64,000 nt of DNA from Fragum whitleyi (lineage: Eukaryota; Mollusca; Bivalvia; Cardiida; Cardiidae): contig OX411551.1 of NCBI GenBank assembly GCA_948146395.1, positions 41,574,796 through 41,638,795 of the forward strand, in the 5' to 3' direction. The translations under genes and the position numbers were made by a program. Below are positions 1 through 10,561 of this stretch, one piece after another. The stretch's first letter is position 1; each line of letters starts with the position of its first letter. The notes beneath the pieces were generated by a model, which was not told the origin of the DNA, searched no databases, and worked only from the letters and a program-made list of their open reading frames with translations.

Positions 1-564
1 ATGATGTTGCTATTTTACAGGGTTAGAAACATTTTTTTGAAACTTGTACTGATACAGAATAGTAGTTTACTCAAAATTTTATAGATGGTAGTATGAATAC
101 AATTAATTTTTCAATCATAACATCTTTTTAGACAAACCTTAAGGTTAATTATGAACAATTTCAATTTCAATTCCGACGAAACTTTAGTATACATGTAGAT
201 CTGAATAATTTTTCCTTAGTTATTGTGGTAAATTACAATATCCCATAATAAGCAATCGATATTCCGCTTCAAATTTATAGATTTCAGCTTTTTTGTCAGT
301 CGATTTGACTTGCATCGGCGATATAACATAACACTTGAATAATAACGATAAGATAATTTTACCATTTTCAGAAGTCTTGGCGCATAGTTTGAGGACTTTT
401 AGCTGATTAAATTTTTTATCAATTTTCATGATTTTGTTTTATCATTGTAGAATCTTCTGCATACAATTTGGCAAAACCTTACCATCACTAAGTTTATCAT
501 AGGAAAAGAGAATCTGTGAAAGCGCTTTTTGAATAGCATTGACTTAAGCTCTTTTTCAACAAAC
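1..564. other. Intron sequence of the left channel paralogue, no feature seen
   Basis: AT-rich sequence 3' of the exon 2 donor of the minus-strand paralogue, so it should be intronic. I see no exon, known repeat or RNA in it. The large ankyrin/channel exon of this gene would lie beyond the left edge. Confidence 0.5.
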
Positions 565-744
565 CTTATCCAAACTTTTATCTTCGATACATTTGAATAG
601 CTTCTTCTGCAGTTTCTGTTGGTCATCTTTTCCAACGACAGGCTTCAGTTTTTTAGATGTTTCCACTAACCTCTCCAGTGTGTTTCCACGAGTGCGCTTC
701 TTTTTCTGTTCATTGGGAGTACATGTACTATGTTCCTTTTGCCT
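565..744 (-). CDS. Coding exon 2 of the left channel paralogue
   Basis: This is a 180-bp phase-0 exon, rich in Lys and Arg at its start and ending in the conserved KCIEDKSLDK helix. The acceptor AG is at 746-745 and the donor GT at 564-563. It has the same length and frame as exon 2 of the complete gene (20761-20940). Confidence 0.75.
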
Positions 745-1832
745 CTGAGTAGAATTAACAAAACACTTGATTGTTATAGTTATAGTTCTTTGATTTAGAA
801 ATATAGCGATTCTAATGAAGATCAACAATAAGCAAGAAAAAAAAGGTTTTAAAAACCAAATTAGCTAAATACATATCGAGGGGTCAGCGCAACACTACTG
901 TAACCTATTTCTTGCCAACCCGAGTAGTGACTAAATGTGCCCGAGTTCCTTTCAAGCAAAGGCATGGAAATGAACTATACTGCATGTATATAAGTATAAT
1001 TGTTAATGTACCTATTTACGAAGGTAAATATTGCCTATAACATATGCTTGATATGTGAGAAAGTTTTGTCGAAATACTTTTGTCTAGAGTCTCGGACAGG
1101 CATACGGACATATGTACTTACAGTTAAGCATAAAAGACAGTCGACAAAATGATCTGCGCCCTGCAGTATAAGACCATCCTTTATTTTATGGAGCCCCAAT
1201 CAGAGCAACAAAGCCCAAGATGGCAAAAATTTGAATTGGTATTCCGTAAAACCTTATGTTATTATTATTATTATTATTATTATTTTAATCAATAACCATT
1301 TTATTAGCTCGGCTGTTTTCGGAGAAAACCCGAGGTATTGCTATAGCCTCCGTGTCGTCGTCGTTGTCGTCGTTGTCGTCGTCGTCGTGCGAAAACTTTG
1401 ACATTTTGTTAAATCTCTGGTTCTACTGAAGGCATTCACTTGAAACTTGGCACACATGTTCACCATTAAAAGAGCAACATATACTATCAGGGGGGATAAC
1501 TCTAGATGCAATTTGTGCAAATTTTGCCCCTTTTTTGACTTAGATTTTTTCCCACCATCCAGCACTTGACAGCCGAGCGTAGGCACCCGTAGGCGGTGCT
1601 CTTGTTTTCAAAGTTGTTTTTATAGCCATACGTTTTAATGCCCATTGTAAACAATCTCTTTTGATCAAGACAATTGAAAAATGCGTCTTCCTGGAGTGTG
1701 TTGAGTAAACTCCCATAACCATACCTTTTCTCTCAGTATTCTCAATTGAACAAAATCATCGTCTTCCCCATCCAGCGTATCAATAACTTGAGCGGTACGG
1801 TGCGCACGTATCTTCTCGAAATACTTGGCCAT
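565..1832 (-). CDS. Partial TRP-type ankyrin channel paralogue (5' exons only)
   Basis: These are the first two coding exons of a second TRP-type channel gene that runs off the left edge. Exon 1 (1832-1725, 36 codons) starts ATGGCC with G at -3 and ends at donor GTATGG. Exon 2 (744-565, 60 codons) follows acceptor TTCTACTCAG and ends at donor GTTTGT. Both introns are phase 0. The encoded peptide shares LDGED-DFVQLR-REK in exon 1 and KLQKKLFKCIEDKSLDK in exon 2 with the complete gene at 13844-22861 (KLQQKLFKCIEEKSLDK there), and exon 2 is the same length in both. This N-terminal part has no named domain. In the complete gene it precedes the ankyrin array. Function is inferred only from that paralogue. 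The left gene lies downstream of the complete one in the same orientation, as expected of a tandem duplication. Confidence 0.75.
1259..1286. repeat. (ATT)n microsatellite
   Basis: About nine ATT units lie inside intron 1 of the left channel paralogue. Confidence 0.85.
1300..1605 (-). repeat. Dispersed bivalve-type repeat with a GAC-rich end
   Basis: On the minus strand this begins near AAGAGCACCGCC, runs through text such as 'GGTGAACATGTGTGCCAAG' and ends in a (GAC/AAC)n tract followed by 'GAAAACAGCCGAGCT'. This layout is typical of a non-coding repeat common in bivalve genomes (recalled, not searched). The threonine-rich ORF across it is an artefact of the triplet tract. It lies in intron 1 of the left paralogue. 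Confidence 0.6.
1725..1832 (-). CDS. Coding exon 1 of the left channel paralogue
   Basis: 36 codons starting MAKYFEKIRAH and ending DDFVQLRILREK, with donor GT at 1724-1723. It aligns with exon 1 of the complete gene, which has 34 codons. The start was chosen from that alignment and from the ATGG context. Confidence 0.75.
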
Positions 1833-2397
1833 GACTCTATAGTGTATATCAAATTATTTGCAGAGATTTTTACCTGAAAGAAATGTATTCGTCGAGAATG
1901 CAGGCAAAAACTGTTCTTAGTGTCTATTTTATAAGTTTTTCGCTGAAACCGTCTAGATTTAATTAAGAAAAAATGAATTCGGGTCGCTGGAACGGTGTGC
2001 CAGGAGAGTGGGTGAGTTAACCCGAATATGTATTTTTCCCATTGAGAAATACAAATTCGTAGAATAAAGGGAATAATTTGTACAAAAATGCACCCTCGTA
2101 TACCTAGTATTTTCCTATTTGCTACGATATGCTGAAAGAGCGTAGCAAATATATAGATCTCGAGATGTCCGAGGAAATGAAATAAAAAAAACTTATTCAT
2201 TTTTTATCCTGGTATTGATGTACTAGAAGTAACAATTTGGCAAAAGTAAATTTAAGTTGAATGAAGGGGCGGGGGAGAGGGGGGTAGTATTTTACGCGTT
2301 GTGTAATTAAAAAGTCAGTCTGTTCAATTAAATAAACTTTTATTAACATAAATTATTGCAAATTATCACGCTTTTGGAATGCAGAATGGAAACATTA
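1833..2397. other. Upstream flank of the left paralogue, no feature seen
   Basis: This should contain the 5' UTR and promoter of the left paralogue or an upstream intron. I find no convincing TATA box or exon. The 152-aa minus-strand ORF here overlaps exon 1 in the wrong frame. Confidence 0.4.
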
Positions 2398-3200
2398 TGT
2401 CAGGGGGGGTGTTACTTTTTCCGCCGTTTTGTCCGTCCGTCTGTCCGTCCGCCCGTCTTCCGTCCGTCCGTCTGTCCGAGGCGATTTCTCCACTTCATAG
2501 GCAGTTTGCCAAGTTTAATGAAACTTCACGCATGCATTTGGAAGAAAGTGGGCCTTAATTCAGTTTTTCTCTCATTTCTCTTCGTCTAACGGTCTAATAA
2601 AATTTCATGATAAAGTAGCAAATAAGATGCCCTAGGCCAAAAAAACTATTCGGAATATACCTATAAAGGGCACGTCAAGGAAAAGGGGCCTAAATGTTGT
2701 AAGCTGTACGTAAACTCTCTGTTTCTGAAAAAAATCATATCGACATGTGGATTGCTTGTCGCAATTCCTTAATGTTGGTACGAAGTTCAAGGTCACGCGT
2801 CAAGGTAAAGGTCATTTCTCAAGTTCAAACATTTCACTTTTAAATTTAACTTTTACATTGTCTATAAGTTTGCGATGGAAAGTAATACAGCTTTCATACT
2901 TCAAATGTTGATTACCTGTGACTAGACATTTTAGTAGATACCAAAATTAAGATTATATGGTAATGCCAATGCCATATTTTACGTAAGCTCTCTGTCTCTC
3001 AGAAAAATAAAATAAATTGACCATATATTGTGATTGGTCAGAAACACAGTCTTCATAATTCACATGAGGGTTGCTTGTGACAATACCTTTCAGTAGATAC
3101 TAAAATCAAAGTCATTGGTCAAGGTCATATTTTCAAGCTCATTAATTTCAAGTATATATCCATTACACATTACCAAAGTTTCTTTCAACTAAATATTAAT
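2398..3200 (+). repeat. Dispersed repeat starting with a GTCCGTCC tract
   Basis: This starts with a G run and a (GTCC)n-like tract (2430-2478), followed by degenerate repeated text such as 'CAAGGTCACGCGTCAAGG' and 'TTACGTAAGCTCTCTGT'. Such blocks are common in bivalve intergenic DNA. No coding potential is seen. Confidence 0.6.
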
Positions 3201-4720
3201 ACCCATTCTCTGTAACGACTTAAATAATTTTGGCACACATGGTCTCCGATTTTGATGAAATTTCACATACAGGAAGGGACTAATAATAAGAGAAGAAATT
3301 GACAAAAAGAATGTTTTCAGATCATCTGGTTACCATGGCAACGACCTTCAAAGCACAGAATTTTGCAAAATTAAGCTTTTTTGAAACTATATAATTTGGT
3401 CTTTATATGAAGATGATGGTTTTATTGGTATGTATTTGATAGAATAGGACCTAAAATTTTGAACGGGATCTTTTGTCGTGTCAGTTAGTGTCAAAAAGAT
3501 TGGTTACCATGACAAAAAATGTGGCTTATTTTGATAAATTGATCTGAAAATGTTGTTTATAATTTCCTGTTTTTCTTCGCTTATGACTGACATTTGATGT
3601 GTAGATGGAATTTATTATATAAAAGGAGTAACTAAGATGAAAATTATTGTGTTGCTGTGTGCATTGGTTACCTTGACAACGGTAAAAATGACTCATAATA
3701 TGGCTGCTTTTGTTACTTCTGAGTTATTTCTTAAAATTTTTGCAGCATGGTGAACCGATTATGATTATTGGGACATATGTTACAAAAAGTGCTCTTTCAA
3801 AAACCGCAAAAAAATCATTGGGCATTTTTGTTACCATGGCAACCATTTTTATCAATTTCTTAAATCCGTTATTTTAAGTCCTTGAAAGTTTTTATGTGAT
3901 AAGAAAAGAGGTCCAATGAACCTCTTTAAAATACAAGAAAATAGAACAAAAATTGTAATAGTTGCCATGGTAATTTGCCGATACAACCCAAAATAAAGCG
4001 TTTTTTGTGTGATTTTGTAGCCTTTTTCCTAAAAAATGAAACCAGTTTACACAACTATTTTGATATATAAGTTAGAGGAAAATTTTGAACTTTATTTAGG
4101 ATTAAGAAATATTCGGGTTGCTTAGCGTTGAATACCCGTATCCAAGGACTAAAAATGGGCTTTTGTGCATTTTTACATAGTTGTTCTCATAGCAACAGGC
4201 TATTTCCTGCAAGTTTTTGAAAAAAAATCTTACATGTCCTAAAAGGTCTATCTGAGCAATTTTGTAAATTATCATAACGTTGAATGGGAGTTTCTATTAT
4301 CTAGTCATTTGAGGACTCTCAATATGTTCTGAAATTGTCTTCATTCATGGGATATGAATTCACGTTGCCATAGCAACGAACACAAAAGTTATTATTATGT
4401 GAATGTTAATGTGGTATTTCCTTGTAAAACAGAAAACAATGTCTGTATTTTGTATTAACATTTGAAAAAATGCAAAAATCAATATTATAATAGGGTATGT
4501 GTGTTGTTGCTATGGAAACATAAGTAAACAACGTTTGCCCAAAAATATTATTTATTTATTTGAAAGAACCATGATGGGGAACTCATTTCTTATGTGTTTT
4601 TATTTTAGTTTGTGCTGCATTACTGATATATTTGAATCTAAAAACTCGCAAAAACGGACTTTTTCAATCTTTAACTTCTGTTTCCATGGCAACCAGAAGT
4701 GAATTTAAGAATTTTTTAAT
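3201..4720. repeat. Degenerate tandem array carrying periodic X-box-like palindromes
   Basis: Units of about 130-220 bp each carry a copy of GTTACCATGGCAAC or a variant. I count nine, at 3329, 3503, 3667, 3830, 3961, 4183, 4364, 4506 and 4680. Sequence between them is AT-rich and only weakly alike. The palindrome fits the RFX X-box consensus. See findings. Confidence 0.7.
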
Positions 4721-5213
4721 CTTATATTTACTTTTGGGTCAGCCCTATCCTCATGTTTGAATTTTATCAAAATTTGAGACATAACGTGCCACACTTCCTA
4801 TTTAAAAGTGTAAGTGCTTACAGAGAATTGCTATTAACGTTACAAATCAACGGACCCAACTTTAGTAGCATTCAATATTTTTTGCTAAATAATTGTATAC
4901 AATTTTTTGACGAAGCCTTACTTGGGGAACGTTATCTGTCTCCGAATCTTGTATAACTAACTACTAAGTATTAAACGACAATGTCTATTGTAAAGTAATT
5001 TTACCACTAAATATTTAGAATATACAGATGATTAATTCACGAATACTGATTTTAAATCTTTCATGTAACAATATGATAGTTACCCCTTGTACTTATCTTA
5101 TTCCATTTGTCCAATTCTGTTTCAACCAGGGATGAGTTCTATTACATAATATCTTGTTGTAAATCAATCAAATTAGTTTGAATTATGACAGGTCACCTAA
5201 AAATGAACTAAAA
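4721..5213. other. AT-rich intergenic stretch, nothing recognised
   Basis: No repeat, RNA or coding signal was identified. The short plus-strand ORF at 4753-4956 has no features of a real protein. Confidence 0.4.
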
Positions 5214-5214
5214 T

Positions 5215-5905
5215 AACATGAAATTGACAATCATTCCTATCAACAACATACAAATTCATTCGCTTAGCGCTCCAATCAATCATTCTAAACACTCACTCCA
5301 ACCATTCAAAAACACTCAAAATTTACTACAAATGATAATATCACTAACTACATTCAAAATAAAAATCGCTCCAATCAATCATTCTAAACACTCACTTCAA
5401 CCATTCAAAAGCGCTCAAAATTTACTAGAAATGATAACATCACTAACTACAGTCAAAATAAAATTCGCTCCAATCATTCATTCTGAACACTCACTCCAAC
5501 CATTCAAAAAGCGCTACAAATTTACTAGAAATGATAACATCACTAACTACATTCAAAATAAAATGCGCTTCAATCATTCATTCTGAACACTCACTCCAAC
5601 CATTCAAAAGCGCTACAAATTTACTAGAATTGATAAGATCACTGACTATATTCAAAATAAAAATCGGTAGTAAAAATCCACGATTTCTCCGACATAATTG
5701 AATTTTGTTGGCGGATGATGAGTTTGTGAAGATATAGAAACCTAAAAAGGGACGTTATAAATATCGCTATTATTGTTCATCTTGATCAAAATTAGCGATC
5801 ATGGATTACGCCCCTTGAATTTTACTGAAAACGCGCCCCAAACACTCATTCAATTTCATTCCAAAATGATTCCAAATCATTCAGCTTGACAGTTTTGCGA
5901 TTTTG
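5215..5905 (+). mobile_element. MITE, family A copy 1 (expanded internally)
   Basis: The left end reads AACATGAAATTGACA and the right end GCTTGACAGTTTTGCGATT, an imperfect terminal inverted repeat. The internal palindrome 'ATATCGCTATTATTGTTC' and the flanking 'CACTCATTCAATTTCATTC' are shared with the copies near 8401, 10053, 19820, 22340, 27565, 43611 and 44999. No transposase is present. Confidence 0.7.
5268..5664 (+). repeat. Tandem repeat, four copies of about 99 bp, inside MITE A
   Basis: Copies begin at about 5268, 5368, 5466 and 5566 with CGCTCCAATCATTCATTCT or a close variant. They account for the extra length of this MITE copy and for the repetitive 122-residue ORF at 5218-5586. Confidence 0.85.
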
Positions 5906-6560
5906 TCAACAGTAGATTTACAAGCCATGAATCACATTACGTCCCTATGCTTTTAAATTTAGAAAATATTTTGGAAAAAGAAGAAATTGTTTTTTATTTG
6001 CCAGCAATTTCATCGTTTTCCTTACTAATTTTACAACGTTTTCAACGTTAATTTTTTCTGCGTAGGATATTTACTATAAATTCATACTCAATTTTCTCTT
6101 TGCCAATATCGTCTGCAACTTCATTCAATTAAGAACAGTCTAAAAGTTTGCCCACAATTAGATCTACACAAAAACTGCCTAAAAAATTCAGAATCCTGAT
6201 TGTTTCCATGAAATTAGATTATAAGAAATGAAGAGGTTATCTTAAGCATTTTATTGAGGTAGATTTTTTTTATATATTTTTTTTATTTCACAAAGGTATG
6301 GAACTTAAATCCTAATCACACGTATACACACATCTTTTACGTTTCATACCTACGTCAATTAAAAAACCCGAAATACCATACTGTTCATCTGTTGGAAAAC
6401 GCTTCGCGAAAGAATTCTGTGTGATTTGATATTAAGTTTTAAAGCTTCATTAATTCAAAACGAATTCCTTTTATATCATAAATATTTCCCTTTTTAAAAG
6501 TCAGATATAGCCTGTCAAACCCCCAAAATGGCTTAACATATGCGCTGAAAGAAATCAAAA
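5906..6560. other. AT-rich intergenic stretch, nothing recognised
   Basis: No coding, RNA or repeat feature could be supported here. Confidence 0.4.
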
Positions 6561-6632
6561 TAAATAATAAATACATAAATAAATAAGTGAATAAATAAGT
6601 AAATAAATAAATAATTGAATAAATAAATAAAT
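6561..6632. repeat. (AAAT)n microsatellite, imperfect
   Basis: AAATAAATAAAT-type repeats with interruptions, directly beside the piggyBac-like MITE at 6639. Confidence 0.8.
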
Positions 6633-6638
6633 TATGAA

Positions 6639-6890
6639 TTAACCCTTGTTATGCTGAGCCCGGAATATTCCTGCTTTGTCAGGAGCTATAGACCAACATC
6701 AGCCTGCTCATAATTATTATGTGCAGTCTGATGCTAGTCTACATCACCTGTTTCTCAATTTCAAACCAGAATTGTCAATAGATTTAGTTTTTCAAATAAA
6801 AATTGACACACAGTCGGTTCTTTCTGTGCTTTTGCCCTTTGATTTTGATGAAAATTTTAGCCAAAATTTATTCAGCATGACAAGGGTTAA
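6639..6890 (+). mobile_element. piggyBac-like MITE (TTAA target), copy 1
   Basis: Bounded by TTAA on both sides, with inverted ends CCCTTGTTATGCTGA and TCAGCATGACAAGGG. The interior contains 'ATAGACCAACATCAGCCTGC'. Copies occur at 33261-33504 and 37648-37884 (inverted). The TTAA duplication and CCCT ends are diagnostic of the piggyBac superfamily. It has no coding capacity. Confidence 0.8.
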
Positions 6891-7252
6891 ATTTCATCAT
6901 CTAAAGTGTGTCGTCCGCAATGGCTTTGAACCTTGACTAGCAGAAAATTGTGTTGTATGGTTATCAGCACCTTGTCGAACCAAGTGTTACGAACGTTTTA
7001 CTTATCTTATTCGAGAAGAAGCTTTCGATTGGATACCCCTTGACTCCCGAAGATGGGTTATCAGTTTATTTAGCCATAGTTTATACAATGATGATTTTAA
7101 TATGATCACAGACCTACTGGTCCCATTTTGATCTGACTTCTGACGTCTCAATTATCAATTTGATTAGTTTAAATACAGTCCCCGGAAAGTCGTGAATTCT
7201 AATTCCGGTCGCTCTTATCAGTATTTTTCACGCGGTTAGGTGCTGCAACCAG
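6891..7252. other. Intergenic, nothing recognised
   Basis: No coding, RNA or repeat feature could be supported here. Confidence 0.4.
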
Positions 7253-7383
7253 CCCTGCGTTCAGGATGTCAAAGTGGCGCAAACTGTTTTCAATTTATAC
7301 CCCGCTTTACACATAAGTGCACGTTCAAATTGGGGTGTAATTTGTAAATAGTTTGAATCGTTTTGCAATCCTGAACGCAGGAC
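7253..7383. mobile_element. Short palindromic MITE, family F (CCCTGCGTTCAGGAT ends)
   Basis: Inverted ends CCCTGCGTTCAGGAT and ATCCTGAACGCAGG. Related copies lie at 61150-61233 (short, near-perfect hairpin) and 26421-26518 (left end lost). Confidence 0.7.
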
Positions 7384-7392
7384 TGCTACTGC

Positions 7393-7506
7393 TAGTTCCG
7401 CAACATTTCAGAAATTAACCTTAACAGTGAATGATTTCATAAGGAAACCTTGGTCAACATTGTGAAAGATCCTGATTTCCGAAATGTTGCGGAACTATTA
7501 CGGATC
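7393..7506. mobile_element. Palindromic MITE, family G (TAGTTCCGCAACATTTC ends)
   Basis: TAGTTCCGCAACATTTC at the left is mirrored by GAAATGTTGCGGAACTA at the right. The interior includes 'GGAAACCTTGGTCAACATTG'. Copies at 8945-9082 and 54249-54363 are more diverged. Confidence 0.7.
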
Positions 7507-7653
7507 CTTTAACTTAATGTTAAGTTACAAGCACTTTCCATTTTACGCTCAGCTATGTATTAAAAGGGAAAATATAACCTTGGATGATGGATGACCTTGA
7601 ACTTTGTGATGTATTTCTGACCCGTAAAGCTATAGGCACCATAGGGGAACTTC

Positions 7654-7737
7654 ATATCGATGGATCACCGCGAAACGGTTGTAACTCCCTATAAACATAT
7701 AGGGAGTAACAACTGTTTCGCGCTGAGCCATCGATAT
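7654..7737. mobile_element. Near-perfect 84-bp hairpin element, family E, copy 1
   Basis: One arm carries CGCGAAACGGTTGTAACTCC. The other arm is its reverse complement with single-base differences, around a loop of about 4 nt. A second copy is at 35489-35566. Probably a very short MITE, although the foldback also resembles a small-RNA precursor. Confidence 0.75.
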
Positions 7738-7739
7738 TT

Positions 7740-8400
7740 TAATTGACAATTTGAAAACGGATTGGCTCGAGTAGAACTCAAATGGAGATCGTATTTCAAA
7801 AAATTCACATGCAAAAGGGTAGAATATTCCTTCTAGGTTTAGAAAGTAAGCAAAGTGTTGAAAGTTTCTACTTTATACAGCCTGCACACTCTGTGCAGGC
7901 TTTCTGGCCTCGACCATATACGTACAATAAAGATGGTCCTCCGACATCGTAAGACACAATTAACCGATTGGCATACACAATACCAATAGTCATTTATCTC
8001 TAGAATCCTTTTTTCGATTTTTAATTAAACCCGCTAAAGGTTAAGGTCACTGGTTGACCTTGAACTCTGTTCAAAAGATACAACCTTGTCCAAATTGATG
8101 AAGAATTTTCAGTGTCAAGATGTGTAGCTCAAGTACCCGTGCTGTTTGTTTTTACTTGAAAATCAACGAGTTCGTGATATTTCTTCGGGAAAGAGATGTC
8201 CTTTGTTCCAATTCCGACACATCAAGATTGTTTTTAGTGGACCATACACCATGTATCTTCTCTAGTTTCAAGAGGGCGGCGGTTGCTTGTGACAAGCATT
8301 TTCTTCTTTCCCTACTTTGTTTACCACTGAGTATAGAGAAGGCAATTCTGATTGTAAATAGTATGGTAAGGACTTATCTTTCATCATAGTGGTTACAGCT
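7740..8400. other. Intergenic, small hairpin only
   Basis: A short stem AGCCTGCACA-ctc-TGTGCAGGCT lies near 7878-7900. Otherwise nothing is recognised. The 89-residue ORF at 8120-8389 has no recognisable features. Confidence 0.4.
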
Positions 8401-8753
8401 AACATCATCGTAAAATTGACAAGATAGATTATTTCCGAATGAAATGTAATAAGCGCAAGGATCGAGTTTTGAATAAAAATAAAGGAAGGTAATCCAATAC
8501 CTGTTAATTCGTCCAACCCATATCTTTACCGCCCTTTATTTAACCCTATGTACTTTTGTGTTTGACTGTCTTCGTGGACTAATGTGATGGAAAGATTCGG
8601 TCGATTCGAATTAAATACTGATCTTTGAAGTACTTTGAAATTTTTGTAGCGTTATTGAATGGTTTGAGTGATTGTTCAGAATGAATGAATGAGGCACTAT
8701 GGGAGCGATTTGGAATGGTTTTAATCGAGGTAAATGTCAGTCTCACAATATTA
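8401..8753 (-). mobile_element. MITE, family A copy 2
   Basis: Left end AACATCATCGTAAAATTGAC and right end near 'TGTCAGTCTCACAATATT'. The interior matches other family A copies in reverse orientation ('GAATGGTTTGAGTGATTG'). Confidence 0.65.
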
Positions 8754-8808
8754 CGACCACTCCTCATCTACAAATAATCCTCTCTAAATTTCACAGATTT
8801 CGGTGCTA

Positions 8809-8900
8809 GAGGGCCCGTTTTACCAAACATCTTGCGATTATTTTTTACGTTAGTCAAAAATTAAAGTTATGTCTACAGTAGTAAGTAAATATGGAATTCT
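8809..8900 (+). mobile_element. Half copy of MITE family H
   Basis: GGGCCCGTTTTACCAAAC, followed by 'GTCAAAAATTAAAGTTATGT', matches the left half of the complete element at 53729-53971. The right arm is missing. Confidence 0.6.
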
Positions 8901-8944
8901 GCTACAGATGAACAAATTTATTTAATTAAGGAAGTGGAACCGTC

Positions 8945-9082
8945 ATAGTTCCGCAACAATTCGGAACTCATGCTCTTTCACAATGTTGACCGACGTTTCT
9001 TAATAAAAAAATCATAAGGGAACCTCGGTTAACACTGTTAAAGTTCATTTATTCAGAAATATTGCAGAACTATTACGGATCC
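8945..9082. mobile_element. MITE family G, copy 2
   Basis: The ends TAGTTCCGCAACAATTC and ATATTGCAGAACTATTACGG, and the interior 'GGAACCTCGGTTAACACTG', match 7393-7506. Confidence 0.6.
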
Positions 9083-9150
9083 ACTACCTTAAGGCAGTCC
9101 TTCCGTAAAAAAAAAGAAATCGGCTCGATTCCGGTAAACTACGGACGCGA

Positions 9151-9641
9151 TACCGTATTTCTCCTTATAAACGCACGCGGGAGCTATACATAACATAGTC
9201 AGGGAGCTTTCATTTAGTATGCATATTCTGATTTAAAAAAAATCATTAAATTTATGGCCTTTTCCCGTTTAATGTGATGTGAATTTCCCCTAAACAATCA
9301 TTTATATGATTGTTTAGGGGAAATTCTCATCAACTTAAGAGTAAGTCTCAACAAGTTCTTAAAATTTAGGCATTTGAAGTGGGTTTATCTTTCATTTAGT
9401 ATGCATATTCTGATTTAAAAAATCATTTAACTTAAGTCTTTTTAGTCCCTTTTCCGTTTAATTTGAAATGAATTTCCTCTAAACAGTCATTTAAAGGATT
9501 GTTTAGAGGAAATTCACATCAACTTAGAGAAGAAGTATCAACAAATTCTTAAAATTAAGGCATTTGAAGGGGGTTTATCTTATTAAAAATTGTAGGGGTG
9601 TTTCTATTGGGGAGGACGTTATTATTAGGGGAAATACGGTA
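9151..9641. mobile_element. MITE family I with an internal tandem duplication
   Basis: Inverted ends TACCGTATTTCTCC and GGGGAAATACGGTA. The interior has two copies of an approximately 184-bp unit (from about 9206 and 9390), each starting 'TTTCATTTAGTATGCATATT' and holding its own hairpin: CCCCTAAACAATCAT with its complement near 9288-9321, and CCTCTAAACAGTCAT near 9476-9512. Confidence 0.65.
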
Positions 9642-10052
9642 AACATTACTTGGTTTGACCAAACAATTCCGTATTTTATCATAACTTTAATAAAAATATC
9701 CGTGTGACAACATCCCATTTGATATTTTTTTATGATATCACATGGATACTTTTAGAACAATGACATAATGCGGTTATTTTTAAAAACTTTCATTTCTGTT
9801 GGAAACATTGACGAAAACAAGGCAAATAAAGGTTACAAGATAAATATAATACGTACCAAGTGTATTGAATGAAAAATATCAAACGATGTTGTGGGAATTG
9901 ATAATTGTCTCGGCAGCGCCTCGCCATTTATCAATGCACCGAACCTCGTTAGATAATTTTTTCATATAAAATACTAAGTACGTTTTTATATAACCACATC
10001 GTCGTAGTAGTGCTCAAAAGTCGTTAGTGCCTATATATACATTGTACAGTTA
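9642..10052. other. Intergenic, nothing firmly recognised
   Basis: AT-rich. A weak inverted pair ATTGATAA/TTATCAAT surrounds 'CTCGGCAGCGCCTCGCC' near 9898-9937. No gene is seen. Confidence 0.4.
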
Positions 10053-10550
10053 GTGATATCGTGAGATTGACACTCATTCCAATCAAAAACCATTCTAAAT
10101 CGCTCCCTCAGCACCCCCTTCATACATTATAAACACTCACTCAAATCGATCAAAATCGCTCTGAAATCTTTAGAAAACATTTAGAAATCGGCCAAGACTA
10201 CCAACGTTTATTTCAAATCGATCAAATTATTCTAGGATATTATTGGCTGATGTGGATTTTAAAGTGCCTGATCGGTCCATGAAGACGAACAAACTGTAGG
10301 TATGTATATTAATTAAAGGGAGGTAATAAATATGGTTAATTTTATTCATTTTGTCAACAAAATCAGCGATATTGGATACCTTCCTTGAAAATAACTCAAA
10401 ACAAGCTCCACACACTCATTCAATTTCATTCAATTATCGTTCCAAGATCATTTAACTTGTCAATTTCACGATGTTTTTAAGTGTCAATTTCACGATGTTT
10501 TAAGTGTCAATTTCACGATGTTTTTTAAGTGTCAATTTTCACGATGTTTT
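10053..10550 (+). mobile_element. MITE family A copy 3, right end repeated
   Basis: Left end GTGATATCGTGAGATTGACA and right end CTTGTCAATTTCACGATGTT. The right terminal 24 bp is repeated four times in tandem (10454-10550). Confidence 0.75.
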
Positions 10551-10561
10551 GGTTTTTAACT

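Noticed and set aside
1341..1586. Thr-rich 81-codon ORF
   Set aside because: Comes from a dispersed repeat with a GAC/AAC tract, located in an intron.
5218..5586. 122-codon ORF with internal repeats
   Set aside because: It is the translation of four tandem 99-bp units inside a MITE.
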